From the NCBI RefSeq assembly GCF_024730565.1, contig NZ_CP077725.1:558001-622000 (forward strand): a stretch of 64,000 nt of DNA, given 5' to 3'. The stretch comes from Clostridium sp. CM027 (GTDB lineage: Bacteria; Bacillota; Clostridia; Clostridiales; Clostridiaceae). The notes beneath the pieces are model-generated. The model was given only the letters and a program-made list of their open reading frames with translations. It was not told the DNA's origin and searched no databases. Shown here piece after piece: positions 47,750 to 58,594 of this stretch; position 1 is the first letter of the stretch; every line of letters starts with the position of its first letter. The position numbers were made by a program, and so were the translations under genes.

Positions 47750-48661
47750 ATGAAAAAAAATGCTATGAAAAAAATATTTTTAAAACTAAAGAATGAATAT
47801 TTAGGACGTGGATTTGCAACATTTTGTGGTGCTGTTATAGTTATTCTTACTTTTTCAATCATATTTTTCCTAACGACTAAAGGATTAAATACCTTTATAA
47901 AGCACGGATACTCAATATTTCATTTTATATTCTCTGGAGAGTGGAATCCAGAGGTGGGGGGAGAATCTTTATCTCCTCAATTTGGAACTTTGATATTTAT
48001 TCTTGGGTCTTCAGCAGTGTCTTTCCTTGCAGTGCTAGTAAGTGCACCGATAGGGGTAGCTTTAGCAGTGTTTATGAATGTAGTATCACCAAAACTTGGC
48101 ACAAAAGTTCTTCAACCTGCCATAGAGTTATTTGTGGGAATACCTTCAGTTGTTTATGGTTGGATAGGTGTAAGTGTTTTAGTGCCTATTATTAAGCTTT
48201 GGTTCGGAGGAATTGGTTTTAGTTTACTCGCAGGAGTATTAGTTATAAGCGTAATGATTTTGCCAACAATCACAAGTATTGCGTCTGATGCTATAAAAAC
48301 CATACCCAAAGATTATATAGAGGCATCTTATGGACTTGGAGCAACTAGATGGCAAACTATAATTAAGGTGATTATTCCTGCATCTAAAAGTGGAATATTA
48401 ACAGGTATAGTACTCGGAGTTTCAAGAGCATTTGGAGAAGCATTAGCAGTGCAAATGGTTATAGGAAACTCAGTAGCATTCCCTAAGGGGTTACTCGGAA
48501 CCACATCTACATTAACAAGCATACTTACTATGGATATGGCAAATACAATCTATGGTACAGCTTGGAATGATGCGTTATGGTCAATGGCATTATTATTACT
48601 AATAATATCCTTTGTATTTATACTTATAATTAGAAAACTTGGAAGAAGAGGTGAGGTATAA
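47750..48661 (+). CDS. pstC: Phosphate ABC permease PstC
   Basis: 303-residue inner-membrane permease with six transmembrane helices; the ABC loop EASYGLGATRWQTIIKVIIP (EAA motif) couples to PstB. ATG 47750 is chosen over a TTG at 47735 because TGAGG lies upstream of it and the TTG overlaps that site. Ends in TAATG shared with pstA. Confidence 0.95.
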   Translation: MKKNAMKKIFLKLKNEYLGRGFATFCGAVIVILTFSIIFFLTTKGLNTFIKHGYSIFHFIFSGEWNPEVGGESLSPQFGTLIFILGSSAVSFLAVLVSAPIGVALAVFMNVVSPKLGTKVLQPAIELFVGIPSVVYGWIGVSVLVPIIKLWFGGIGFSLLAGVLVISVMILPTITSIASDAIKTIPKDYIEASYGLGATRWQTIIKVIIPASKSGILTGIVLGVSRAFGEALAVQMVIGNSVAFPKGLLGTTSTLTSILTMDMANTIYGTAWNDALWSMALLLLIISFVFILIIRKLGRRGEV

Positions 48662-49548
48662 TGAGTTCTAAAGTTAAAGATAAAATAGCAACCATAGTTT
48701 TATATATAATTTCTGCTTTAGTAATTCTTTTACTCGTAAGCCTCATAGGATATATACTATATAATGGAAGGCAATCATTAAATTTAAAATTTATATTTGG
48801 AGAACCCCAAATTGGTGAAGCCGGTGGAGGGATTGGACGTCAATTATATAATTCGTTACATCTGCTTGTAGTAACACTTATAATCACAGTGCCACTAGGT
48901 GTAGGGGCTGGAATATATTTAGCTGAGTACGCAAAAGAAGGCAAGCTATTAAATATTATTAGATTGAGTATTGAGACTATGGCATCTCTACCGTCTATAG
49001 TAGTTGGTCTATTTGGACTTTTAGTGTTTGTTAATATGACAGGATGGGGATATTCTCTTATTGCTGGAGCATTAGCTATAACTATAATAAATTTACCTGG
49101 ACTTACTAGAGTTAGTGAAAATGCTATTAAAGCCGCTTCGTCTGGTGTTAAAGAAGCAAGCTTAGGATTAGGTGCAACTAGATGGCAGACTATTAAAAAT
49201 GTTATATTGCCATCTGCAATGCCTCAAATTCTAACGGGTGTTATACTGGCAGCGGGAAGAATATTTGGAGAAGCAGCGGCATTACTATATACTGCAGGTA
49301 TGAGTGCACCAACTTTGAATTTTACTAATTTAAGTTTAACTAGTAAAGCTTCAGCTTATAGTTTATTAAGGCCCGCTGAAACCTTATCTGTATATATATG
49401 GAAGTTGAATTCTGAAGGGATGGTACCTGATGCTACTAAGATAGCAAATGGAGCTTCAGCAGTTTTAATAATTGCAGTGCTTATATTTAATGTATCTGCA
49501 AGGGTAATTGGGAAAAAATTGTATGAATCTCATACAGGAAGTAAATAA
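48661..49548 (+). CDS. pstA: Phosphate ABC permease PstA
   Basis: 295-residue permease, partner of PstC, with six helices and EAA loop EASLGLGATRWQTIKNVILP. Translation couples to pstC via the TAATG overlap. Residues 45-65 form an extracellular loop with a Gly-rich stretch typical of PstA. Confidence 0.95.
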   Translation: MSSKVKDKIATIVLYIISALVILLLVSLIGYILYNGRQSLNLKFIFGEPQIGEAGGGIGRQLYNSLHLLVVTLIITVPLGVGAGIYLAEYAKEGKLLNIIRLSIETMASLPSIVVGLFGLLVFVNMTGWGYSLIAGALAITIINLPGLTRVSENAIKAASSGVKEASLGLGATRWQTIKNVILPSAMPQILTGVILAAGRIFGEAAALLYTAGMSAPTLNFTNLSLTSKASAYSLLRPAETLSVYIWKLNSEGMVPDATKIANGASAVLIIAVLIFNVSARVIGKKLYESHTGSK

Positions 49549-49560
49549 GGAGGGTATAAT

Positions 49561-50313
49561 ATGGGAATTGTTATAGCAAAGAATCTAAATCTATATTATG
49601 GCAACGTTCAAGCACTGAAAAATGTAAACATTAATATAGAAAAAAATTCTGTTACTGCACTTATAGGACCATCAGGTTGTGGTAAATCGACATTTTTACG
49701 TACTATAAACAGAATGAATGATTTAATAGATTCTGTTAAAATAGATGGAGAAGTATTATACGAAAATAAAAATATATACAATCCAGATTATGATGTTATA
49801 GATTTAAGAAAGAAAATAGGAATGGTATTCCAAAAGCCTAATCCTTTCCCTATGTCAATATACGATAATGTGGCTTATGGACCCAGAATTCATGGTCTAA
49901 CTAATAAGAAACAACTTGATGAAGTTGTAGAGAATAGTTTAAAGGGAGCTGCACTTTGGAATGAAGTAAAAGATAGGCTTAAAAAGAGTGCGCTAGGATT
50001 ATCTGGTGGACAACAGCAACGTTTATGCATAGCTAGAACTTTGGCAGTAGAACCTGAGGTTTTACTGATGGATGAACCAACTTCAGCATTAGACCCTATT
50101 TCAACTTTAAAGGTTGAAGAATTAATGGATGTTCTCAAAAAAAAGTATACAGTTATAATTGTTACGCATAATATGCAGCAAGCAGGTAGGATTTCTGATT
50201 ATACAGCATTTTTCTTAAATGGAGAAATCATTGAGAATGGAAAAACAGAGGAGATTTTTTACAAACCTCGAGATAAAAGAACAGAGGATTATATTACAGG
50301 AAGATTTGGCTAA
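49561..50313 (+). CDS. pstB: Phosphate ABC ATPase PstB
   Basis: 250-residue ATPase. Walker [10 protein letters not shown] at 36-44, signature LSGGQQQRL, Walker [14 protein letters not shown], and the typical [10 protein letters not shown] end. PstB length and the [16 protein letters not shown] segment are standard. RBS AAGGAGGG. phoU follows 23 nt downstream. Confidence 0.97.
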   Translation: MGIVIAKNLNLYYGNVQALKNVNINIEKNSVTALIGPSGCGKSTFLRTINRMNDLIDSVKIDGEVLYENKNIYNPDYDVIDLRKKIGMVFQKPNPFPMSIYDNVAYGPRIHGLTNKKQLDEVVENSLKGAALWNEVKDRLKKSALGLSGGQQQRLCIARTLAVEPEVLLMDEPTSALDPISTLKVEELMDVLKKKYTVIIVTHNMQQAGRISDYTAFFLNGEIIENGKTEEIFYKPRDKRTEDYITGRFG

Positions 50314-50336
50314 AATATAATAAGGAAGGTGATTTA

Positions 50337-50993
50337 ATGGCAAGAAAAGTATTTGAAGCGAATCTTCAAGAGCTTCATAATGATTTAATTAGAATGGGAA
50401 GCATAGTAGAAAAACAAATTTATGACTGCATCGATGCCTTAGTTACTCAAAACACCGAAAAAGCTAAAAAAATAATGAAGAATGATGACATAGTTGATGA
50501 AATGGAGCGAGAAATAGAAGATAAAGCAATAAAATTAATCGCTATGCAGCAGCCTTTAGCAATAGATTTAAGAAATATTTTCACTATGACAAAAATAGTA
50601 ACGGACCTTGAGAGAATGGCTGATTATGCCGTTGATGTTGCTAAAATCACATTAAGATTAAAAGATGAAAAGTATGTAAAGCAACTAGTAAGTATACCTA
50701 AAATGGCTGAAATAGTAGTGCTTATGATAAGAGATGCCTTGGATGCCTATGTGGCAGGAGATGTTAAAAAGGCTTATGCAGTTTGCAAAAGGGATGATGA
50801 GGTAGATACTATATATAAGGAAGTATTTAGAGAACTACTACAATTAATGATTAAAGATCAAAATACAGTAAATCAAGCTACTCAATTTATATTCATTTGT
50901 AAGTGGCTAGAAAGAATTGCTGACCATACAACAAACATATGTGAATGGACAATTTATCTAGTTACTGGTGAAAAAATTAATTTAAACGAATAG
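50337..50993 (+). CDS. phoU: Phosphate signalling protein PhoU
   Basis: 218-residue all-helical protein of two PhoU repeats. It carries MEREIEDKAIKLIAMQQPLAIDLRNIF and the second metal-binding segment DDEVDTIYKEV, typical of PhoU. PhoU links Pst to PhoR and represses the pho regulon when phosphate is plentiful. RBS AAGGAAGGTG. Confidence 0.96.
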   Translation: MARKVFEANLQELHNDLIRMGSIVEKQIYDCIDALVTQNTEKAKKIMKNDDIVDEMEREIEDKAIKLIAMQQPLAIDLRNIFTMTKIVTDLERMADYAVDVAKITLRLKDEKYVKQLVSIPKMAEIVVLMIRDALDAYVAGDVKKAYAVCKRDDEVDTIYKEVFRELLQLMIKDQNTVNQATQFIFICKWLERIADHTTNICEWTIYLVTGEKINLNE

Positions 50994-51058
50994 TTTTTAG
51001 ATAAAATACAAAAACTACAATAAATACAAATTTAAAATATTGTAGTGGAGTTGTGATT

Positions 51059-51883
51059 ATGAAGAAAAAAAAACTAAAAAATTTTTTTATATTTTTTTGC
51101 GTTAGTATGATAATGCTAAGTACAGGGTGTAAAAAAGGTGCAGAATTCAAAGAAAAAAAGTCCAAAAGCATTAAAATAATTTGTGAAGACACAGTTTTTC
51201 CTTTGGTAAATGATTTAGCACGTGATTATAATTTAAATAATGAGCATGCAGTTACTGTGGAATCTGCTGAGAAAGAAAGTGCTTTTAATAAATTAGATAA
51301 TTCTGAAGGGGATGTTTTAATTGGATATGTTCAGCCAGATAAGAAGGAGATTGAAGCTGACATGCTAGCTTGTGATGGAATAGGGATTATTGTTAACGCT
51401 AGCAATAAAGTGGATGGTGTGGGAACTCAGGAATTAAAAAAAATATATACTGGAAATATAGTAAACTGGGGAAAATTAAATGGTGAATCAAAAACAATAG
51501 TACCTGTAGCATATAAAAATATGTTAAATACAGCCCAGCAGGGATTTAACATAAGGATAATGGATACTCCTGTAAAAGAACAAATGGGTAATAGCACTCA
51601 ATATGTATCAAGTGTAGAAGAGATGAAGAATTTTGTTGCTCAGAATAAAAATTCTATAGGATTTATACCTGGACAGTGGTATAATAAAGAAAGTAAATTT
51701 TTAAAATTAAATGGTATTGAAATTACTAAATCAAATTTACAAAATGAACTTTACTTTCTAAGGATTCCAATAAAAATGTATTATTCTAAAGAGAAAGAAG
51801 ACAGTTTAAAGGATCTTTTTCAGTATTTTAAAAGTGAAGATGGTAAGAAAATTATTAGAAAATATTGCATAGAAGCATTTTAA
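51059..51883 (+). CDS. PstS-like lipoprotein lacking phosphate-binding loops
   Basis: 274-residue lipoprotein (lipobox LSTGC) after phoU. The fold resembles PstS (KKIYTGNIVNWGKL, VPVAYKN, SIGFIPGQWY correspond to the domain-2 pattern of PstS), but the loops that bind phosphate in PstS at 46660 (GSTS, GSGTG, SSGTR) are replaced here by CEDTV, ESAEKES and YKNML. So it is either a ligand-shifted binding protein or a non-binding accessory protein of the Pst/Pho system. ATG 51059 follows GTGGAG; a GTG at 51053 is in frame. The terminator overlaps its stop codon. Confidence 0.8.
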   Translation: MKKKKLKNFFIFFCVSMIMLSTGCKKGAEFKEKKSKSIKIICEDTVFPLVNDLARDYNLNNEHAVTVESAEKESAFNKLDNSEGDVLIGYVQPDKKEIEADMLACDGIGIIVNASNKVDGVGTQELKKIYTGNIVNWGKLNGESKTIVPVAYKNMLNTAQQGFNIRIMDTPVKEQMGNSTQYVSSVEEMKNFVAQNKNSIGFIPGQWYNKESKFLKLNGIEITKSNLQNELYFLRIPIKMYYSKEKEDSLKDLFQYFKSEDGKKIIRKYCIEAF

Positions 51884-51911
51884 TACCTCCTTCTTAGGAG
51901 GTATTTTTATT
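51882..51911 (+). terminator. Terminator of the phosphate operon
   Basis: Perfect 9-bp stem AATACCTCC / GGAGGTATT (51882-51890, 51897-51905), loop TTCTTA, T-rich tail. Confidence 0.9.
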
Positions 51912-52183
51912 CTGTAGTAAATTGCATAGCAGGTTTAAATCCATTAGTATAAGATAGTTAAAAAACCGCAAAATGAGCGTAATTTGCTTTTTTTCTTCTT
52001 TTAACGACTAATAGCGTTGACTTAGGTATTTAATTAATGTAATATAACTTAATGGAATACTATAATTTATTACTTAACTAATTTCTTATTATAAATTTAA
52101 AGGTGTGATTTAATCTTAATATAATATTTCTAATTCCTCATAAAACCTTTTAGATGAAAGGTATGGTTGAGCAGGAGGTAAAA
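51912..52183 (+). other. Intergenic region with second terminator-like hairpin and promoter
   Basis: No gene. A weak hairpin GCAAA/TTTGC at 51968-51987 with seven T follows the first terminator. TTGACT (52017-52022), 17-bp spacer and TAATAT (52040-52045) form the likely promoter of the DUF512-der-gpsA run. Confidence 0.55.
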
Positions 52184-53521
52184 ATGAAAAACCAAATAGC
52201 TAAGATACTTCCAGGAAGTATCGCAGAAGAAATTGAGTTAGAAGTAGGAGATAGATTAATAAGTATAAATGGCAATGACGTAGTAGACATTATAGACTAC
52301 AAGTTTTTAATTACAGATGAACTTCTTGAAATTGAAATTGAAAAGATAGATGGTGAGATTTGGGAAATTGAATTTGAAAAGGAATATGATGAAGATTTAG
52401 GAATCCAATTTGTTGATGCTATTTTGGATAAACCAATGAACTGTCATAATAAATGTATATTTTGTTTTATTGACCAATTGCCAGAAGGAATGAGAGAAAC
52501 TTTGTATTTTAAAGATGATGATTCAAGGTTATCGTTTTTTCAAGGTAATTTTGTAACTTTAACTAATATGAAGGAAGAGGACATAGATAGAATTATTCGA
52601 TACAAAATAAGCCCTATTAATGTATCAGTTCACACTACTGATCCAGAGCTTAGAAAGATAATGTTAAACAATAAATTTGCTGGAAATGTGTATGATAGGT
52701 TAAAAAGGCTGGCTGAAGCGGGTATTAAAATTAATTGTCAAGTAGTTTCTTGTCCAGGTATTAATAATGGAGAAGAGCTTATAAAAACCATTGAGGATTT
52801 ATATAAACTTTATCCTAGCATAGAAAACTTAGCAGTTGTTCCAGTTGGTATAACAAAGTATAGAAAAGGCTTATTTAATTTAACATTGTATGATAAAAAT
52901 ACTGCAGCAAAGGAAATAGAAAGTGTAAAGCAATTACAAGAAAAATATATTAGAGAAGTAGGCTCACCTTTTATACGATTGTCTGATGAATTCTATGTTG
53001 TAGCACATAGTGATGTACCACAAGAAGAGTTTTATGATGGGTATGATCAATTAGAAGATGGCATTGGTATGATTAGACTACTTAGAAGTGTTATTGATAA
53101 AGATATAGCAAACCTAAAGCCGAATAATAAGGGAAGCTTTACATTTGTAACAGGGCATTCAGCTTATACAGAAATATTAAAGGTAGCTGAGAAAATTACT
53201 GCATGTAATAATAAAATAAAAACTGATGTTAAAAAAATAAATAATGTTTTTTTTGGAGAAACTATTACAGTAGCGGGTCTTTTAACAGGAAATGACATAA
53301 TTAAGCAGCTAAGGGATGAAAAGCTAGGAGATTATTTAATAATTCCTAGCAATATGCTAAAAAAAGGATATGAACTAGGAAACTATGAGGAACAAATACT
53401 CTTGGATAATATTACGATAAGTGATTTAGAAAAAAGCTTAAATACAAAAATTTTAATATGTGATTATTCAGGAGAAGATTTAATCCATATAATAAACCAA
53501 AATAGTCGGGAGGAAGAATAA
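52184..53521 (+). CDS. DUF512 family radical SAM protein with PDZ-like N-terminus
   Basis: 445 residues. N-terminal PDZ-like domain (about 1-70, [23 protein letters not shown]), then a radical SAM core with the 4Fe-4S motif CHNKCIFC at 87-94 followed by [11 protein letters not shown], and a C-terminal DUF512 domain (from about 250). This clostridial family is placed next to der; biochemical function unknown. ATG 52184 is chosen because AGGAGG lies 7-12 nt upstream; an in-frame ATG at 52154 includes that RBS. der starts at the last base of its stop (TAATG). Confidence 0.85.
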   Translation: MKNQIAKILPGSIAEEIELEVGDRLISINGNDVVDIIDYKFLITDELLEIEIEKIDGEIWEIEFEKEYDEDLGIQFVDAILDKPMNCHNKCIFCFIDQLPEGMRETLYFKDDDSRLSFFQGNFVTLTNMKEEDIDRIIRYKISPINVSVHTTDPELRKIMLNNKFAGNVYDRLKRLAEAGIKINCQVVSCPGINNGEELIKTIEDLYKLYPSIENLAVVPVGITKYRKGLFNLTLYDKNTAAKEIESVKQLQEKYIREVGSPFIRLSDEFYVVAHSDVPQEEFYDGYDQLEDGIGMIRLLRSVIDKDIANLKPNNKGSFTFVTGHSAYTEILKVAEKITACNNKIKTDVKKINNVFFGETITVAGLLTGNDIIKQLRDEKLGDYLIIPSNMLKKGYELGNYEEQILLDNITISDLEKSLNTKILICDYSGEDLIHIINQNSREEE

Positions 53522-54837
53522 TGGCAAAACCAATCGTAGCAATAGTAGGAAGACCCAATGTAGGGAAATCTACATTATTTAATAAGTTGGCAGGTAAAAG
53601 AATTTCAATAGTGGATGATAAACCAGGTGTAACAAGAGACCGAGTATATGCAGATGCAGATTGGCTTAGACACAATTTCACATTAATTGATACAGGTGGT
53701 ATAGAAATTGAAAGTCAAGATATTATTTTAGCTCAAATGAGAAGACAGGCACAAATAGCGATAGAAACAGCAGATGTTATAATATTTATTGTAGATGGTA
53801 AACAAGGACTTACAGGTGCGGATACTGAAGTTGCACAGATGCTTAGACAAAGCAAAAAAGCAGTAGTACTCGTAGTAAATAAAATAGACCATCTTGAACT
53901 AGAAGCTAATGCCTTTGAATTCTATAATTTAGGTATAGGGACTCCTATAGCTATTTCTGCAACTCAAGCCCTTGGACTTGGAGATATGCTAGATGAAGTA
54001 GTAGCCCATTTTGAAAGTGTTTATTCAAACACAGAAGATGAAGAATATATTCAAGTTGCAGTAGTAGGTAAGCCGAATGTTGGTAAATCATCGCTTATAA
54101 ATAAAATACTTGGAGAAGAAAGAAACATAGTAACTGATATTGCAGGTACTACAAGAGATGCTATTGATAGTAAAATAGAAACTGAAGAAGGTAAATTTAT
54201 TCTTATAGATACTGCGGGAATAAGAAGAAAAAGTAAAGTAGAAGAAGGAATTGAAAGGTATAGTGTTATTAGATCATTAGCTGCTGTTGAGCGAGCTGAT
54301 GTAGTTGTACTTATCCTTGATGCTACGGATGAATTAAGTGATCAAGATGAGAAAATTATAGGTTATGCTCATGAGATGAAAAAAGCAATTTTTGTTATAG
54401 TGAATAAATGGGATCTTATTGAAAAAGATACAAAGACTATGCTTGAATATAAACAAAAATTACAAGCAGGATTAAATTTCATGGCATATGCACCTTATTT
54501 ATTTATATCCGCAAAAACAGGCCAAAGAGTACATAAGGTATTAAAAACAGTTAAAGAATGTTATGAGAATTATTCAAAAAGAATTTCTACAGGAATACTT
54601 AATGAAGTTGTAAATAAGGCTGTACTTATGAAAGAACCTCCAACGGTGGCAAATAAAAGATTAAAAATATTCTACGTTACTCAAGTAGACTCTAAACCAC
54701 CAACATTTGTATTCTTTGTAAATAATGAAAATTTACTACATTTTTCTTATGAAAGATATTTAGAAAATCAATTAAGAAATAGCTTTGAGTTTATCGGAAC
54801 AGGGATAAGACTTATATTTAGGGAAAGGAAGGAATAG
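53521..54837 (+). CDS. der: Ribosome-associated GTPase Der (EngA)
   Basis: 438-residue protein with two tandem GTPase domains and a C-terminal KH-like domain. Walker A motifs GRPNVGKST at 10-18 and GKPNVGKSS at about 183-191; NKID and NKWD in each; [13 protein letters not shown]. Required for 50S maturation. Overlaps the DUF512 gene and is followed by gpsA after 1 nt. Confidence 0.98.
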   Translation: MAKPIVAIVGRPNVGKSTLFNKLAGKRISIVDDKPGVTRDRVYADADWLRHNFTLIDTGGIEIESQDIILAQMRRQAQIAIETADVIIFIVDGKQGLTGADTEVAQMLRQSKKAVVLVVNKIDHLELEANAFEFYNLGIGTPIAISATQALGLGDMLDEVVAHFESVYSNTEDEEYIQVAVVGKPNVGKSSLINKILGEERNIVTDIAGTTRDAIDSKIETEEGKFILIDTAGIRRKSKVEEGIERYSVIRSLAAVERADVVVLILDATDELSDQDEKIIGYAHEMKKAIFVIVNKWDLIEKDTKTMLEYKQKLQAGLNFMAYAPYLFISAKTGQRVHKVLKTVKECYENYSKRISTGILNEVVNKAVLMKEPPTVANKRLKIFYVTQVDSKPPTFVFFVNNENLLHFSYERYLENQLRNSFEFIGTGIRLIFRERKE

Positions 54838-54838
54838 A

Positions 54839-55831
54839 ATGTCAAAAGTTGCTTTTTTAGGTGGTGGGAGTTTTGGCACTGCGTTATCAATAATGCTTGC
54901 CAAAAAAGGTGCGAGCGTTAATATCTGGGATAGAAAGCTTAGTGTTATTGATGATATTAACATTAAGAGAGAAAACATTAAGTACTTACCAGGCATTATC
55001 GTGCCAGCAGGAGTAACAGCATTTACGGACATAGAAAAGGTTATAAGTGATAGTGAGCTAATTGTATTAGCAGTGCCTTCGCATGCAATAAGAGGCTTAA
55101 GTAAGATGATAGCACCACATCTAAAAGAAAATCAAATTGTGGTTAGCATTGCAAAGGGAATAGAAGAGGGCTCAGCAAAAAGGATTTCAGAAGTTATAGA
55201 GGAAGAAATCGTAAGTAACCCTATAGTAATACTTTCCGGTCCTAGTCATGCAGAAGAGGTTGCATTAGATATACCTACAACGCTAGTAGTTACATCTAAA
55301 AAAATGGAGTATGCAAGTATTGTGCAAGATGCATTTATGTCTAGTAAATTTAGAGTTTACACTAATGAAGATATTGTGGGTGTAGAGATAGGTGGAGCAG
55401 TTAAAAACATTATTGCACTAGCTGCAGGCGTATCTGATGGTATAGGCTACGGTGACAATGCTAAGGCTGCGCTAATGACAAGAGGAATGAGTGAAATTAT
55501 ACGAATAGGCACAAAGCTCGGAGGCAGAATTGAAACATTCTATGGCTTAACGGGTATGGGTGATCTTATAGTAACTTGCACTAGTATGCACAGTAGAAAT
55601 AGAAGAGCTGGTATTTTGATTGGAAAGGGTGTTCCAATGGAAAAGGCATGCGAAGACATAGGAATGGTAGTAGAGGGTATAAAAGCTGTAAGAGCCTTCT
55701 ATGAGCTTAAAGAAAAAGAGCAGATTTCTATGCCTATTACGGATGTGTTATACAAAGTATTATTTGAAGGTAAAGACCCTAAATATGGGGTATACGAATT
55801 AATGTCAAGAAACAAAAAAGATGAGTTTTAA
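54839..55831 (+). CDS. gpsA: Glycerol-3-phosphate dehydrogenase [NAD(P)+]
   Basis: 330-residue cytosolic enzyme that makes sn-glycerol-3-phosphate from dihydroxyacetone phosphate for phospholipid synthesis. Rossmann motif [10 protein letters not shown] at 7-16, then [11 protein letters not shown], the catalytic Lys in [15 protein letters not shown], and [28 protein letters not shown]. The strong 16-bp terminator follows. Confidence 0.97.
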   Translation: MSKVAFLGGGSFGTALSIMLAKKGASVNIWDRKLSVIDDINIKRENIKYLPGIIVPAGVTAFTDIEKVISDSELIVLAVPSHAIRGLSKMIAPHLKENQIVVSIAKGIEEGSAKRISEVIEEEIVSNPIVILSGPSHAEEVALDIPTTLVVTSKKMEYASIVQDAFMSSKFRVYTNEDIVGVEIGGAVKNIIALAAGVSDGIGYGDNAKAALMTRGMSEIIRIGTKLGGRIETFYGLTGMGDLIVTCTSMHSRNRRAGILIGKGVPMEKACEDIGMVVEGIKAVRAFYELKEKEQISMPITDVLYKVLFEGKDPKYGVYELMSRNKKDEF

Positions 55832-55852
55832 GAAAACTATTAGTATGGAAAG

Positions 55853-55894
55853 ACCAATTTTTTATTAAGAATTTAATAAAAAATTGGTTTTTTT
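55853..55894 (+). terminator. gpsA terminator
   Basis: Perfect 16-bp stem (55853-55868 with 55873-55888), loop GAAT, followed by T-run. Confidence 0.9.
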
Positions 55895-55977
55895 TATATA
55901 TTTTTAATCTATAGTAATAATTCATTGATCTCTAAAATATATTTATAGTGATAATAATAAGTATTGGGAGGTATATA

Positions 55978-57456
55978 TTGGATAATTTTGATATATATAA
56001 AGATATAGCGGAGAGAACGCAAGGGGATATTTATGTAGGTGTTGTGGGTCCTGTAAGGACTGGAAAATCAACATTTATAAAAAGATTTATGGAGCTTATG
56101 GTAATTCCTAACATAGACAATCCTCATAAAAAAGAAAGAGCAAAAGATGAACTTCCTCAAAGTGGTTCAGGGAAATCGATTCATACTACTGAACCTAAAT
56201 TCGTACCCAACGAAGCAGTTGAAATTGAGTTTGAAGGGGGAACTAAATTTAAAGTAAGGATGGTCGATTGTGTTGGGTATATTGTTAAAGGAGCGGTAGG
56301 ATATGCTGAAGGAGAGACGCCTAAAATGGTAACAACCCCTTGGTATGATTACGAAATTCCATTTGAGGAAGCCGCAGAGATTGGAACAAAAAAGGTAATA
56401 AATGAGCATTCAACTATTGGTCTTTTAATTACTACAGATGGTTCTATCACAGGCATAGAAAGGGAAGAATATTTAGAAGCGGAAGGAAGGGTAGTTGATG
56501 AACTTAAATCCATTAATAAACCTTTCATAATGGTATTAAATTCTAAAAATGCAGATGCTCCTGAAACACAAGTTTTAGCAAGAGAATTAGAAGAAAAATA
56601 TGATGTTCCAGTTCAAGTTATGGATGTTGTAAATATGAAAGAGGAGGATATAGCTAATATATTTCAAAGAATTCTTAAAGAATTTCCAGTTAAAGAAATT
56701 AACATAGATATGCCAGAATGGATTGAAAACTTAAGTTCTAAGCACTGGGTAAAAATTAACTTTATGAAGTTCTTAAAAGATACGTGTAAAGATATTTTTA
56801 AAGTTAGGGATATAAATAAATCGCTACTAACATTTAAAGAAGTTGATTTTTTAGACTCTGCAATACTTGATGAAATGAATATGGGAGAAGGTACTGCTAG
56901 AGTAAATATAATTCCTAAACACGAATTATTTTACAAAATACTTGGCGAAACTTGTGATTGTGAAATAAAAGGAGAAAATGATTTATTAACATTAATGGGA
57001 GAATTCTCTAGAGCTAAAGTAGAATATGATAAAATTTCAGAGGCTTTAAAAGATGTTAAAGAAAAAGGCTATGGATTAGTTGCACCACAGCTTTCAGAAA
57101 TGACATTAGAAGAACCTGAAATTGTGCAGCATGGTGGGAGGTATGGAGTTAAATTAAAGGCATCTGCACCTTCTCTTCATTTTATTAAGGCAGACATACA
57201 AACAGAAATATCACCTATTATGGGTACAGAAAAGCAAAGTGAAGATTTCTATAAATCCATTTTAGAACAGTTTGAGAATGATAAATCTCAAATTTGGCAG
57301 AGTAATATGTTTGGTAAATCTTTAGAAGTATTAGTTAAAGAAGGCCTCCAAAGTAAGCTGTTTAAGATGCCTGATGACGTTCAAGTGAAAATTCAAAAGA
57401 CTCTACAACGAATTATAAATGAGGGTAATGGCAGCTTAATATGCATTATATTATAA
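55978..57456 (+). CDS. spoIVA: Stage IV sporulation protein A (SpoIVA)
   Basis: 492-residue ATPase, the same length as B. subtilis SpoIVA, that polymerises on the forespore surface as base of the spore coat. Walker A GPVRTGKST at 24-32, then DELPQSGSGKSIHTTEPKFVP. Start chosen at TTG 55978 because GGGAGG is 6 nt upstream and the product then begins LDNFDIYKDIAERT, aligned with the B. subtilis start; the frame is open to 55948. Probably SigE-dependent. Confidence 0.95.
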   Translation: MDNFDIYKDIAERTQGDIYVGVVGPVRTGKSTFIKRFMELMVIPNIDNPHKKERAKDELPQSGSGKSIHTTEPKFVPNEAVEIEFEGGTKFKVRMVDCVGYIVKGAVGYAEGETPKMVTTPWYDYEIPFEEAAEIGTKKVINEHSTIGLLITTDGSITGIEREEYLEAEGRVVDELKSINKPFIMVLNSKNADAPETQVLARELEEKYDVPVQVMDVVNMKEEDIANIFQRILKEFPVKEINIDMPEWIENLSSKHWVKINFMKFLKDTCKDIFKVRDINKSLLTFKEVDFLDSAILDEMNMGEGTARVNIIPKHELFYKILGETCDCEIKGENDLLTLMGEFSRAKVEYDKISEALKDVKEKGYGLVAPQLSEMTLEEPEIVQHGGRYGVKLKASAPSLHFIKADIQTEISPIMGTEKQSEDFYKSILEQFENDKSQIWQSNMFGKSLEVLVKEGLQSKLFKMPDDVQVKIQKTLQRIINEGNGSLICIIL

Positions 57457-57477
57457 TAAGATTTTTCAGGATATAGT

Positions 57478-57522
57478 AGCTTTGAGTTATAGGGAGTATT
57501 CCTTATGGCTCAAAGCTTATTT
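57478..57522 (+). terminator. spoIVA terminator
   Basis: AGCTTTGAG (57478-57486) pairs with CTCAAAGCT (57509-57517), with inner pairing, then T-rich. Confidence 0.75.
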
Positions 57523-57647
57523 TCATTTGCAAATAATTATAATAATACATACAAAAAAATATTATAAAATATTTTAAAAGAGGTATAATAGCTATGTGGA
57601 AGTTTATCGTATATGAATATATTAAAATATACATAGAGGTGATCTAA

Positions 57648-58514
57648 TTGCAATTTAAAAAAATACCGTTATTAATAGTATTAACACTTGTGCTTTGTGG
57701 TTGTGCAAATGACAGACAAAATCAGATAAGTTTAAGTAATGCAAAGCAAACAAATAGCAGCCTTAAAACGGGCAGTGGTGGAAATACAAACTCTAAATCA
57801 ACTTTAAAAGAGAATAGTCCAAATCTACAGACAAAAACTATTAACTGGTCATGGGCTTATTCACCAAGAGAAAATTCAACATTATTATCGAAATATCATG
57901 CTTATGCTTTTGGCGAAACTTCTAAAAAAGTAATTTATCTAACTTTTGATGAGGGGTATGAGAATGGTTATACAGCAAGCATTCTTGATACTTTAAAAGC
58001 TAACAACGTTAAAGCAGCTTTTTTTGTAACAAAGCCCTATGTAACGGGTTCTTTTAATGGTGCAAAAGATATTGATCTTGTAAAAAGAATGATGAATGAA
58101 GGCCATATTATAGGGAATCATTCAGTGCATCATAAATCCATGCCTTCTATAACTAATGAAATGGATTTTAATTCAGAGATTACAGAAAATGAAACTACTG
58201 TTAATAACATCCCCGGTTTAAAAATGTCGAAATTTTTTAGACCGCCTATGGGTGACTTCAGTGAACTTTCTCTTTATTACACTCAAAAGCTTGGTTATAA
58301 ATCAGTGTTTTTTACACTTGCTTATAAAGATTATGAACCTAAGGATCAGCCAAACCCTGAAACGGCAAAAAAAAATCTTTTAAAGCAAACAAAGCCTGGA
58401 ATGATATGTTTGCTTCATGCAGTTTCAGAAACCAATACAAAAATACTCGACAGTCTGATTAAAGAGTGGAAAAGTCAGGGATATGAGTTTAAAACATTGA
58501 ATGATCTTCCTTAG
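57648..58514 (+). CDS. PdaA-like polysaccharide deacetylase lipoprotein
   Basis: 288 residues, lipobox LCGC (Cys19) and a Ser/Asn-rich linker (20-65), then a NodB deacetylase domain. Motif 1 is YLTFDEGYENGYT (99-108), the PdaA form in which the usual TFDDGP is changed to TFDEGY; motif 2 is GNHSVHHKSM; FFRPPMGDFSE and LLHAVSE follow. PdaA makes muramic delta-lactam in spore cortex; the spoIVA neighbour fits. TTG start, RBS GAGGTGAT. PdaA of B. subtilis is not a lipoprotein, so the anchor is a variation. Confidence 0.9.
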   Translation: MQFKKIPLLIVLTLVLCGCANDRQNQISLSNAKQTNSSLKTGSGGNTNSKSTLKENSPNLQTKTINWSWAYSPRENSTLLSKYHAYAFGETSKKVIYLTFDEGYENGYTASILDTLKANNVKAAFFVTKPYVTGSFNGAKDIDLVKRMMNEGHIIGNHSVHHKSMPSITNEMDFNSEITENETTVNNIPGLKMSKFFRPPMGDFSELSLYYTQKLGYKSVFFTLAYKDYEPKDQPNPETAKKNLLKQTKPGMICLLHAVSETNTKILDSLIKEWKSQGYEFKTLNDLP

Positions 58515-58594
58515 AAAATAGCATAGACTTATATAGACATTTTTGGGCTTAGAACTGTTTGAGAAATTAAATGACGATGGAGGGGTGGAATAGT

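Noticed and set aside
47587-47862. Minus-strand frame whose end (RRGYKSPSEVV) resembles the tail of an integrase-type transposase
   Set aside because: Most of it overlaps the start of pstC, it has no RBS, and only about 20 residues look transposase-like. Its order relative to the 27-nt repeat is also wrong for an insertion-sequence end. Too weak to list as a mobile element.
53521-55831. Apparent absence of plsY between der and gpsA
   Set aside because: Gene order here varies between Firmicutes (B. subtilis also lacks it here), so the absence is not informative.
58515-58594. TPP riboswitch before tenA
   Set aside because: The spacing is only 80 nt and the conserved THI-box sequences (CUGAGA, ACCUGA) are absent.
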